A stretch of 64,000 bases of DNA from Sphingomonas pituitosa NBRC 102491 (GTDB lineage: Bacteria > Pseudomonadota > Alphaproteobacteria > Sphingomonadales > Sphingomonadaceae), in contig NZ_BCYY01000008.1 of NCBI RefSeq assembly GCF_001598435.1, positions 1 to 64,000 on the forward strand, given 5' to 3'. Made by a program: the position numbers and the translations under genes. Under the pieces are notes generated by a model that saw only the letters and a list, made by a program, of their open reading frames with translations, was not told the origin of the DNA and did not search any database. This document shows, piece after piece, positions 10,834 to 20,927 of this stretch; position 1 is the first letter of the stretch; each line of letters starts with the position of its first letter.

Positions 10834-11060
10834 TGACCGCAGCAGACCTGATCGATCGTATCGTGGCGCAGCTCGTCCGCCGCCATGGCGGCACGGTGCG
10901 GCGCTGGAAAACGGTGCTGGGCAAGGTCCGCGTCTACGACGCCGAGACGCACCCGCACTGCAACTGGTCGCTGGCGCCCAGCGGCGCACCGGGCGACGTC
11001 GCCGCGGTGGAGAAGCTGCTCGACGAACTGCGGATCACCTATCCGATCGTCACCGGCTGA
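10833..11060 (+). CDS. Small conserved-type hypothetical protein
   Basis: A 75-residue soluble protein with no signal peptide or membrane segment. It contains a basic stretch (VRRHGGTVRRWKTVLG) and a C-terminal helix-like region (VEKLLDELRITYP). It is coupled by a 1-nt TGATG overlap to the preceding aldo/keto reductase gene and is followed by a hairpin. I do not recognise the family. The tight coupling is the main evidence that it is translated. Confidence 0.65.
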   Translation: MTAADLIDRIVAQLVRRHGGTVRRWKTVLGKVRVYDAETHPHCNWSLAPSGAPGDVAAVEKLLDELRITYPIVTG

Positions 11061-11063
11061 ACG

Positions 11064-11094
11064 AAAAAGGGCGGAGCACCCTGGTGCCCCGCCC
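11064..11094 (-). terminator. Intrinsic terminator of the TBDR gene (bidirectional-capable)
   Basis: Arms GGGCGG..GCACC and GGTGC..CCGCCC form a two-part stem (11069-11094) with one internal mismatch. On the minus strand the stem is followed by five T (A-run 11064-11068). It lies between the small ORF and the convergent TBDR and can serve both, with the U-tract favouring the minus-strand transcript. Confidence 0.7.
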
Positions 11095-11114
11095 CGTTCT
11101 CGGCCTTCGGTCGC

Positions 11115-13424
11115 TTACAGGCCGACCTTCAGCGTCAGGAAGAACTGCTGCGGCGCGCCGATCATCAGCGTCTGGTTGTCGCCGCTGTTGCCGAACCCGT
11201 TGGTGCCGATCGTCGACACATAGCTCTTGTCGAACAGATTGGTGACATTGCCCTGCAGCTCCAGTTTCCGCCCACCCAGGTCGAACTTGTAGCCGAGCGT
11301 TGCATCCACCACCACGCGGCCATCGACCGCCTGGTCGTTGGTGTAGGTGAAGTAGCGCTTGCTCATGTAGTTCGCACCGACGCGAGCATTGAAGCCCTGC
11401 CCGGACCAGGTCACTTCGCCTTTCAGCATGTGCTTGGGCGAGTCGACCACGGTCTTGCCCTTGGTCGGGATCACCGCGGTCGCGGTGCGGACGTCGTCGC
11501 GATAGGTCGAGTCGTTGTAGCTGTACGAGGCGAACAGCCCGAAGCCCATCGGCAGGCGCACGTCGCCCGTCGCCTCGACGCCGACCGAGCGCGCGTCGCC
11601 GACATTCTGCAGGATCGCCGGGTTGCCGACGATGCCGGCGCTGGTCGTCACCGCCAGCAGGCGATTGCGGAAGTTGACGTAATAGCCGGCGAGCGAGCCC
11701 GTGAAGATGCCCGAGCGATAGCGCCCGCCGACTTCATAGGTATCCGAGGCTTCGGGCTTCAGCTTGGTCGAACCGCTGTTGAGCGCGTCGAAGCCGGCCT
11801 GGGTGGTGGCGAACGGACCGCTGGTCGCCGCCGACACGAAGGCGCGGGTCACCTGGGTGAAGCCGGCAAACAGTTCGGCGTTGCCGGTGACGCGGTAGTT
11901 CAGGCCGACATGCGGCTGGAACCAGTCGGTCACCTTGATCCGGCCGCCGGCGAGTCCGCCCGCGACGAGCGGCGTCGCGCGATTGGTGACGGCAAAGCCC
12001 TTCCAGCCCAGGTTGGCGGTGAGCGCGCCGAGCTCGATCTTGTCCTGCACAAAATACTGTACGGTGTCGGTCTGGTACTTCCAGTACCACTGGGTCGCGA
12101 ACGGATCGCTCTGGAACGACAGACTGTCGCGGCCGGGGTTGGTGCGGCTGGACAGCGCGTAGAAGCGGCGCGCCTGGCGGAAGTCGTTCCGCTCGTACCA
12201 ACCGCCGACGGTCACGTCGTGCATCCCGATCTTGGTGCCGACATTGCCGAACACCCCGCCGCGCCGGATGTCATATTCGGTGGTGCGCAGCGACATCGGC
12301 ACGCCGCCCGGCGAGGCGAGATAGGGCGTGTACCAGAGTCCCTGGCCGTGGTTGCTGTGGTAATAGCCCTTGAGCGCGCCGTGGATCGACGAACTGCCGG
12401 TCGTCTCGACGCCGAGCGAACCCAGATAGTCGCGGCGCAGGCCCGCTGCATTGTAATAGGCATCGTCGGGGTTCAGGAACGGCGCCGGGTAGACCTTGCC
12501 CGCACCCGGATTGGTCGGCGTGACGCCCGTATAGCCGTTGTTCGCGCCGATATCGGAAACCAGGATCGCCTTGGCGTAGTCGTTCGAGATATTGTCCCAG
12601 TTGTAGCCCAGCCGCTTGATCATATCGAGCGACATGTCCTGATAGTCGTTCTCGCGACGATCCGAAAAGTCGAAGGTGCCGACGGCGCGCAGCTCGAGGG
12701 TAAGCGGGGTTACGACCTTGGCATTGACCTGGTTGATGCGCTGCGAGCCCCAGCCCTTCCACTTATCAGTATCCGAGTGGAGGTAGGACACATAGGCACG
12801 GGTGCCGCCCGGCGTCAGCTCGCCCGTATCGATGCGGCCGAACAGGCGCCAGAAGCTGTCGCTACCGCCGGTGGCGTTCAGTTCGGCGCCCAGCTTCTCC
12901 CTGGGGTCGCTCGACAGGAACTCCAGCGTGCCGCCGAGATTGTTGGTCGCCTGGGTATCGATTGATCCCGAGCCCTGCGCCACCCGCGTCTCGGCGATGT
13001 TCTCGCTGATGATTGCGCGGCTGATGTGCAGGCCGTTGACGTTGCCGTAGCTCGCGTCGCCGAGCGGGATGCCGTCCAGCGTATAGCCGAGCTGGTTCTG
13101 GTTGAAGCTGCGGATCGAGATACGGCCGGCCCATTCATAGGAACCGAACGGGTCCGCACCCTGGAAATTCACGCCCGGCAGCTTCTCGATAGCCTTGAGC
13201 GGGCTGGTGCCCGGGGCGAGCAGCGCGATGTCGCTCTGGGTGAGGGTCTGGATCTGGCGGGTTTCGCCCTTGCCGATCACCACGATCTCGTCGCCGCCGC
13301 TCTGCGGGGCGGTGTCGTCGACGAGGGTGGCGGCGGGTGCGGTTTGCGCGAAGGCGGCGCCGGCGGTGAAGAGCGACGTGCCGGCAAGCAGGCCGGCGGC
13401 AAGCATACGGATGCGCATGCGCAT
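11115..13424 (-). CDS. TonB-dependent outer membrane receptor
   Basis: A 769-residue receptor. A signal peptide ending in AAFAQ is followed by a TonB box (DEIVVIGKGE). The plug domain contains ALLAPGTSPLKAIEKLPGV and ISIRSFNQNQLGYTLDGIPLG. A 22-strand-type barrel follows, in which the TBDR sequence PEASDTYEVGGRY and the terminal strand ending QQFFLTLKVGL can be read. The start at 13424 has AAGGGGA about 5 nt upstream, while the longer in-frame extension lacks a plausible ribosome site. The plug resembles FecA/siderophore-type receptors, but the ligand is not deducible. It is divergent from clpB with 260 bp between starts. Confidence 0.85.
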   Translation of the reverse strand: MRMRIRMLAAGLLAGTSLFTAGAAFAQTAPAATLVDDTAPQSGGDEIVVIGKGETRQIQTLTQSDIALLAPGTSPLKAIEKLPGVNFQGADPFGSYEWAGRISIRSFNQNQLGYTLDGIPLGDASYGNVNGLHISRAIISENIAETRVAQGSGSIDTQATNNLGGTLEFLSSDPREKLGAELNATGGSDSFWRLFGRIDTGELTPGGTRAYVSYLHSDTDKWKGWGSQRINQVNAKVVTPLTLELRAVGTFDFSDRRENDYQDMSLDMIKRLGYNWDNISNDYAKAILVSDIGANNGYTGVTPTNPGAGKVYPAPFLNPDDAYYNAAGLRRDYLGSLGVETTGSSSIHGALKGYYHSNHGQGLWYTPYLASPGGVPMSLRTTEYDIRRGGVFGNVGTKIGMHDVTVGGWYERNDFRQARRFYALSSRTNPGRDSLSFQSDPFATQWYWKYQTDTVQYFVQDKIELGALTANLGWKGFAVTNRATPLVAGGLAGGRIKVTDWFQPHVGLNYRVTGNAELFAGFTQVTRAFVSAATSGPFATTQAGFDALNSGSTKLKPEASDTYEVGGRYRSGIFTGSLAGYYVNFRNRLLAVTTSAGIVGNPAILQNVGDARSVGVEATGDVRLPMGFGLFASYSYNDSTYRDDVRTATAVIPTKGKTVVDSPKHMLKGEVTWSGQGFNARVGANYMSKRYFTYTNDQAVDGRVVVDATLGYKFDLGGRKLELQGNVTNLFDKSYVSTIGTNGFGNSGDNQTLMIGAPQQFFLTLKVGL

Positions 13425-13628
13425 GAATCCCCTTGGGAAAGCACCGGACCCCTCGCCCCGTGCTTTGCGGCCGCTACGCGCGCTGCGTTGCAACATCGGG
13501 CTGTTCCGATTGCAGAATCGCGGCGCTTCCGCGACATTTCGGTGACGCCGCGGTTAACGCTCGGAAAACTCCGCATTTCCGGTATTCCTTGGCGGGTGCA
13601 GGGATCGCAAGGCACGCAAGAGTCCCCT

Positions 13629-13656
13629 CTTGTGTTGCGAATTTGCAACACTATCT
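13629..13656 (+). promoter_or_regulatory. clpB: Putative heat-shock (RpoH-type) promoter of clpB
   Basis: CTTGTG at 13629-13634 and CTATCT at 13651-13656 are separated by 16 bp. They resemble the alphaproteobacterial sigma-32 pattern (CTTG and CTAT-N-T cores) at 28 bp upstream of the clpB ATG. An inverted repeat TGTTGC-GAATTT-GCAACA overlaps the spacer. The match is by eye and the -35 is imperfect. Confidence 0.45.
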
Positions 13657-13684
13657 GCTGGTCACATTCGAACAGGGATCAGGC

Positions 13685-16264
<2,580 letters not shown>

Positions 16265-16269
16265 AAGAC

Positions 16270-16297
16270 GGGAGGGCTGCGTCCCCGTGGCCCTCCC
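16270..16297. terminator. Hairpin between convergent clpB and oxygenase genes
   Basis: Arms GGGAGGGC (16270-16277) and GCCCTCCC (16290-16297) form an 8-bp stem with a 12-nt loop. There is no T-tract. It lies in the 35-bp gap between two convergent stop codons and may help end both transcripts. Confidence 0.4.
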
Positions 16298-16299
16298 CC

Positions 16300-17277
16300 C
16301 TAGTTCTGGTCCCAAGGCGAATAGGGGGCAGCGCGGATCCAGCGCGTGGCGACCCATTTCGCACCGGCGCGTACCGGCAGGCCGGCGTGGCGTGACCGAG
16401 GATCGGGGCGCCCGTCTTCCAGCACATTATCGAAGACCAACGCGTCGCCACCGCGAGCGACCACGTCGATGCCGAGAAGCTCGAATCGCGTCTCGCCGCC
16501 TGCGAACCCCTCGTTCAGGTAGAGCAGCACAGTCTTGATGCGCTGGTTCGTGGATCCGTTGATAGTATCGAGATGGGGCCGATATTGCTGGCCGGGCGAA
16601 TAGCGGAGCAGCGATACGGGCTCGCCTTGGCCGACATCGGTGCCGGTTGCGGCCGCGACGCGGCGCAGGATCGCTTGGACGACCAGGCTCTCGCGGGTCG
16701 GCCCGATCACCGCATTGTCCGAGGTTCGCACCGGATGGTTGACCATGCGGTTGGTCTTGGGATCAAAGACCATGGCAGGCTGCAGCAGATCCGCCGCCGA
16801 CATTGCGAGATGCTCGCACTCGGCCGGCGTGAGCAGCTTCGGCAACCGCACGATCCGCGGGGCATCGTGCAACACCTCGGGCGCGGGCAGCGTCAAAGGA
16901 TGACCTGCGTCGCTCAGCGCCATCTCGTCGAGCAGCAGGAGATGCTGTCGCGCAACCGCATTGGCCTTGTCGGCCGCCGCCCGTAGCAGTTGGAGCGCGC
17001 GCGCCCAGTCGGGCGTCGCCGCCGCGCCATTTGCGACGAGCGCGGCCTCCATCAGCGCCGCATCCGCATGTCCGGCCAGAGCGGCGCCGTGCAGCGCCTC
17101 GATCGCGCGCGGCAAGTCCCGCGCAATCGGCGCCCCCGCAAGCAGCCACATCGCCAGGCGGAAACAGGCATCGCGTACGCCGGCCGCGCTGGCTTTCTCA
17201 ACCAACGCCACTGCCGCCGACACGTCTCGCTGCTGCAACAGCTGATCCACGGAGGCGTCGGAATAGTCGGATGCCAT
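16300..17277 (-). CDS. Prolyl-4-hydroxylase-type 2OG-Fe(II) oxygenase with N-terminal Sel1-like repeats
   Basis: A 325-residue protein without a signal peptide. Residues 1-120 are short alpha-helical repeats of Sel1 type (ACFRLAMWLLAG, RAIEALHGAALAGHADAA, RALQLLRAAAD). Residues 140-320 form the double-stranded beta-helix, with RYSPGQQYRPHLD supplying iron ligands H235 and D237, the third ligand H297 in SRHAG, and K307 for 2-oxoglutarate. All catalytic residues are intact. The family hydroxylates proline or other residues in peptides. The start at 17277 has GGAAG 5 nt upstream, placed directly after the U-tract of a terminator. The gene follows a TBDR, so it may be expressed by read-through. 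The target is unknown, and the repeat domain suggests protein binding. Confidence 0.85.
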   Translation of the reverse strand: MASDYSDASVDQLLQQRDVSAAVALVEKASAAGVRDACFRLAMWLLAGAPIARDLPRAIEALHGAALAGHADAALMEAALVANGAAATPDWARALQLLRAAADKANAVARQHLLLLDEMALSDAGHPLTLPAPEVLHDAPRIVRLPKLLTPAECEHLAMSAADLLQPAMVFDPKTNRMVNHPVRTSDNAVIGPTRESLVVQAILRRVAAATGTDVGQGEPVSLLRYSPGQQYRPHLDTINGSTNQRIKTVLLYLNEGFAGGETRFELLGIDVVARGGDALVFDNVLEDGRPDPRSRHAGLPVRAGAKWVATRWIRAAPYSPWDQN

Positions 17278-17287
17278 GGCAACTTCC

Positions 17288-17320
17288 AAAAAAAATGGGG
17301 AGCGGGCAAGCCCGCTCCCC
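17288..17320 (-). terminator. Strong intrinsic terminator between the TBDR and the oxygenase gene
   Basis: A perfect 11-bp stem GGGGAGCGGGC / GCCCGCTCCCC has a 2-nt loop. On the minus strand it is followed by eight T (A-run 17288-17295). It starts 25 nt after the TBDR stop. The oxygenase ribosome-binding site begins immediately after the T-run, so it acts as an intra-operon attenuator if the downstream gene has no promoter of its own. Confidence 0.88.
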
Positions 17321-17345
17321 TGTCGTTAGCAGCGTTGCCGCTCGA

Positions 17346-20300
17346 TCAGAACTTCACGTTGAAGCCCGCATAGAAGCGACGACCGATATTGTCATAGATA
17401 CCCGAACCGCCACCGATGCCGGTGGAACCGAGCGGCGGACGCTCGTCGGTGAGGTTGTCGACGCCCAGGAAGAACTGCTGCTTCGGACGGATGGAAACGC
17501 CGACACGCAGATCATGATAGGTCATCGCACGATACCAAGGGATGTCGGCGAAATCGACATTGGTCGCCGGACGCCCCTGGAACGCCTCGAGCGACTCGAT
17601 CGAGGTCGCTGCCATCTTGCTGAGATAGCGCAGCTGATAGCCGAAGTAGAACTTGCCGAACTTGCCGTCGACATTGACGTTCATTGCATCGCGCGGATCA
17701 CCGACTTCACCGCGATAATTGTCGGCAAAGCCCGGCTGGGTCGGATCCAGGAACGCTTCGTTCGTGATCTGGTGCGTGTAGACCACACGCAGCCCAAGGG
17801 TATTCTCCGGCGAGAACTTGTAGGAATACGAAAAATCAGCGTTGATGCCGCGCACCTTCAGCTGCGCATAGTTGAGCGGCGACTGGATCAGGCTGCCTTC
17901 GAGGATCCGAAACCCGGTGCCGGTCTGCGTACCTGCGGCGTCGTCGCGCTGGAACAGGCTGCAGAACTGGTTGCCGGTGGTCGGCGAGTCATAGCAGGCG
18001 TTGACGATCTGCTGTGCGCTCGGCGCCGTGATCACATCGTTGACGGCGATGTTGTAGTAATCAACCGACAGCGAGAGGCCCGGGACCAGCGCCGGCTGCA
18101 ACACCACGCCATAGGTGTAGGAGTCGGACTTTTCTGCGCCGAGATTGGCGTTGCCCGACGACACCGTCTCCAGCGACTGGGCGTAGTTGTAGTTGAACGC
18201 GCCACCCACGGTCGCCGCGCAGTTGGCTGCACGATACTGCGTGCCAAGCGCGAGGTTGGCCTGCGCGCACGGGTCGCTGAAACCGGGCGCGAAGTTCTGA
18301 CCCGCAGCCGAGTACAGCTCCGTCAGATTCGGTGCGCGTACCGACCGCGAATAGGCGGCGCGGAGCGTAACGCCCTTCACGGGGCTGTAGACGCCATCGA
18401 AGTTGTACGCCCAGACGGTGCCGGCCCCACCCTTGTAATCGGACACGCGCGCCGAAGCATGGGCGTTGAGGCTGTGGATCAGGAAGATGTCCTTCAGCAG
18501 CGGCACGTTGATTTCGCCGAACGCCTCCTTCACCTCGAACGACGGCGGGTTAAATTCGGCCAGCGCGTTGTAGAAGGTGTAGCCTGCCTCGACGAGCGGG
18601 TCCGCCTTGAAGAACGCCGTCTCGCGGCGATACTCACCACCCAGCGCAACGCCGACCGGACCGCCCGGGAGGCTGAAGAAGCTGCTGCTATCGCCCGAAA
18701 CGAAGCCGGTGAAGTCCAGCTGGGTGATCTTGCCGCGCGAAACCGTGTCTTGCAGGACGTAGTTCTTGGCATCCTGCGAAATGTTGCCGACCCCGAACGG
18801 GTTCAGCGGCTTACAGCCGGCGATGTCCCTCTGGAGGATTGCGTCGTTGCCGACGAAATCTTCGGCGCGGCTCGGATCGATCTGCGAGGCGCAGACGATT
18901 TGGCCGGACGCGTTCCGCGTCGAGTCCAGGGCGAGTGCGAGACGCTGCGTGTTCACGTTGCCGAGCACGCGGGTGTTCTCGGTGAACTGGCCGTAGTTGC
19001 CCGCGACTTCGTAGCGGAAGCTAGAGCCGAGGTCGCCGCGAACGCCGCCCACGACGCGGAAGGTTTCGCGACGTGCCGCTTCCGAACGCATGCCGAGATC
19101 GGTCAGGTTCTTGCGGAGAACGAAGCGCGTGGCGTCGGTGATGCTGCCGGGCGCGACACCGCTGGCGACCAGCGCGTTGGTGATGGTAGTCCGCGCCTGG
19201 GTCGACAGATAGGGGTTGTCGAGTCGCGGACGCTCGTACAGGGCGTCGATGGTACCGCCGGTGAAGAAGGCAGGGCCCGAACCGCCGGCACTGAAGGAAT
19301 CCGTCCGCACATACTTGGCTTCGACGAACGGCACGAAGGCGCTGGAAATGTCGAAGTGCCCGATGACGTTGACCGCGTAGCGATCAAGGCGCGGCAGCAG
19401 CTGAACCAGCTGGTCCTCACGGCGGGTGTTGCCGTTGCCACCGATGAACGAACCGCCCGGCGTCGTGTTGGTGATGGTCGTCGGGTTCACGCTCGCCGTG
19501 GTTGCATTCTGAAGGCCGACGCGCGAGCCGGTCTGCAGGATCAGGTCGCCATTCGAAGCGAACACATAGTTACAGGTGAACGGCCGGCCGTTCGGGAACG
19601 TTGCGCTCGTCTGGCTGTCGCGACCACAGGGCGCCGCGCCGGAAGCGGTCGAAGGCGCGAAGGAAATGAGACCGCCGCTGTAGATCGACGCACTGCGCAC
19701 ATCGCGGAAGAAGACGTTGTCGGGGACGCCGTCCGAGCCGTTCGGCAGGCCGGGCGGGTCGGTGTCGACGGTCAGCAGCGTGTCGTTGCGCGCGAAATAG
19801 CTGCGATCCGATGCGAACAGGTCGTTCTGATGCGCATATTCGAGATCGACGGCGAGGTTGCCGCGACCGCCTGCGAAGTTCTTGCCTGCCACGAGGCTTG
19901 CCGAATAGCTGCCGGCGTCACTGCGGCTGGTGATCGCTCCCTGGCCCCGCATCTGGACACCTTCGAAGTCTTCCTTCAGCTTGAAGTTGACCACGCCCGC
20001 AATGGCGTCCGAACCGTACACCGCCGAGTTGCCGCCGGTCGTGATCTGCACATCTTCGATCAGGTCGGTCGGGAAGGTGTTCAGATCGGGCGAAACGGCA
20101 TTGTTCAGGATGTCCGAGCCGACGTGACGACGACCGTTGACCAGCACCAGCGTGCGCTGCGTGCCGAGACCGTACAGGTCGAGCAGGCTGAGGCCGCCGG
20201 TGCCGAGGAAGCGCGACGAATTCTGCTGGCTGAACGTGCTGCGAACCTGCGGCAGGTCATTGAGGACGTCGCCGATCGAGATGCGCGCGGTCTGCGTCAG

Positions 20301-20525
20301 CTGATCGGCCGTGACCACGGTCACCGGCGAGGAGCCTTCGAGATTCGGACGTGCGATGCGCGAACCGGTGACAACGATGTCCTGACCGGCCGGCGCTTCC
20401 TCCTGCGTGGGGGTAGCTGCGGTATCCTGCGCGAAAGCCGGCATGCCGGCGAACACGCCTGCGCCCGCCAGAACCAGCGCCGACAGCGCGGTCCCGGTCC
20501 GCAAACGCTTCTGTATCTTCTTCAT
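17346..20525 (-). CDS. Large TonB-dependent receptor (first of two TBDR-enzyme modules)
   Basis: A 1,059-residue outer membrane receptor. The signal peptide (MKKIQKRLRTGTALSALVLAG...FAQD) is followed by the TonB box QDIVVTGSRI. The plug domain contains LNDLPQV, GLGTQRTLVLVNGRRHV and YGSDAIAGVVNFKL. The long barrel ends in the aromatic-tipped strand GFNVKF. The GSRI..PNLE..SPVTVV and QRTLVL.NGRR signatures are shared with the receptor at 23033, so the two look like paralogues. The start at 20525 has GAGGGA 6 nt upstream. The high-affinity ligand is unknown, and relatives of this size often import peptides or oligosaccharides. Expression is probably controlled from the 402-bp upstream region that carries two palindromes. 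Confidence 0.87.
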   Translation of the reverse strand: MKKIQKRLRTGTALSALVLAGAGVFAGMPAFAQDTAATPTQEEAPAGQDIVVTGSRIARPNLEGSSPVTVVTADQLTQTARISIGDVLNDLPQVRSTFSQQNSSRFLGTGGLSLLDLYGLGTQRTLVLVNGRRHVGSDILNNAVSPDLNTFPTDLIEDVQITTGGNSAVYGSDAIAGVVNFKLKEDFEGVQMRGQGAITSRSDAGSYSASLVAGKNFAGGRGNLAVDLEYAHQNDLFASDRSYFARNDTLLTVDTDPPGLPNGSDGVPDNVFFRDVRSASIYSGGLISFAPSTASGAAPCGRDSQTSATFPNGRPFTCNYVFASNGDLILQTGSRVGLQNATTASVNPTTITNTTPGGSFIGGNGNTRREDQLVQLLPRLDRYAVNVIGHFDISSAFVPFVEAKYVRTDSFSAGGSGPAFFTGGTIDALYERPRLDNPYLSTQARTTITNALVASGVAPGSITDATRFVLRKNLTDLGMRSEAARRETFRVVGGVRGDLGSSFRYEVAGNYGQFTENTRVLGNVNTQRLALALDSTRNASGQIVCASQIDPSRAEDFVGNDAILQRDIAGCKPLNPFGVGNISQDAKNYVLQDTVSRGKITQLDFTGFVSGDSSSFFSLPGGPVGVALGGEYRRETAFFKADPLVEAGYTFYNALAEFNPPSFEVKEAFGEINVPLLKDIFLIHSLNAHASARVSDYKGGAGTVWAYNFDGVYSPVKGVTLRAAYSRSVRAPNLTELYSAAGQNFAPGFSDPCAQANLALGTQYRAANCAATVGGAFNYNYAQSLETVSSGNANLGAEKSDSYTYGVVLQPALVPGLSLSVDYYNIAVNDVITAPSAQQIVNACYDSPTTGNQFCSLFQRDDAAGTQTGTGFRILEGSLIQSPLNYAQLKVRGINADFSYSYKFSPENTLGLRVVYTHQITNEAFLDPTQPGFADNYRGEVGDPRDAMNVNVDGKFGKFYFGYQLRYLSKMAATSIESLEAFQGRPATNVDFADIPWYRAMTYHDLRVGVSIRPKQQFFLGVDNLTDERPPLGSTGIGGGSGIYDNIGRRFYAGFNVKF

Positions 20526-20927
20526 GGGTGTCCCTCGTTTTTTCCCGGCTGCGTTCCCCAAGGCCGGGATTGTCTCCCCTTCCACCCGCCGCGCCTCATG
20601 CCCGGCTGGTAGAGATGGGTCTAAGGAAGCAAGGAACGCCGTCCTCGTAAAGCTTCCATTCATTTCGAGGCCATGATGGGACGAAAACGTCTCCATTTTG
20701 CAACAGTTAAGACATGTCCTGTCCCACATGTCACACAGTGCGCAACATTATGTTGCGCGGCGCAACAATCTGCTCAAAAAATGCGCACAAGTGTGAGCGT
20801 TCGCAAGATATTCCCACGGATGAAGCGGGGGAGCCGCTGCAGAAAGGCCTGGGCTTTCCGCGGCATTCTCGCCCCACCCCTTCGGAAACGGTCGCGCGCG
20901 CAAGCTTGGACCGGCGCATCGCGCCGA
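20526..20927. other. 402-bp regulatory intergenic region upstream of a TBDR
   Basis: No credible gene is visible. The region carries a GC-rich stretch next to the TBDR start, a run of AT-richer sequence around 20620-20780 unlike its neighbours, and two inverted repeats. These are GACATGT-8 nt-ACATGTC (20711-20732) and the 19-bp element at 20740-20758. They lie 190-235 bp upstream of the TBDR ATG and downstream of the sulfotransferase stop. Confidence 0.6.
20740..20758. promoter_or_regulatory. 19-bp palindrome upstream of the TBDR
   Basis: Arms GCGCAACAT and ATGTTGCGC are exact reverse complements around a single central T. A further half-site (GGCGCAAC) follows at 20759-20766. The symmetry and AT/GC mixture suit a LacI-, TetR- or MarR-type operator rather than a terminator, because there is no T-tract. 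The TGTTGC/GCAACA core also occurs near the TBDR starts at 1499 and 13424. Confidence 0.5.

Noticed and set aside
17031..20612. Open frame of about 1,190 codons on the plus strand opposite the large TBDR
   Set aside because: It is a shadow of the TBDR. Low-complexity Arg/Val/Ala-rich sequence without any known motif.
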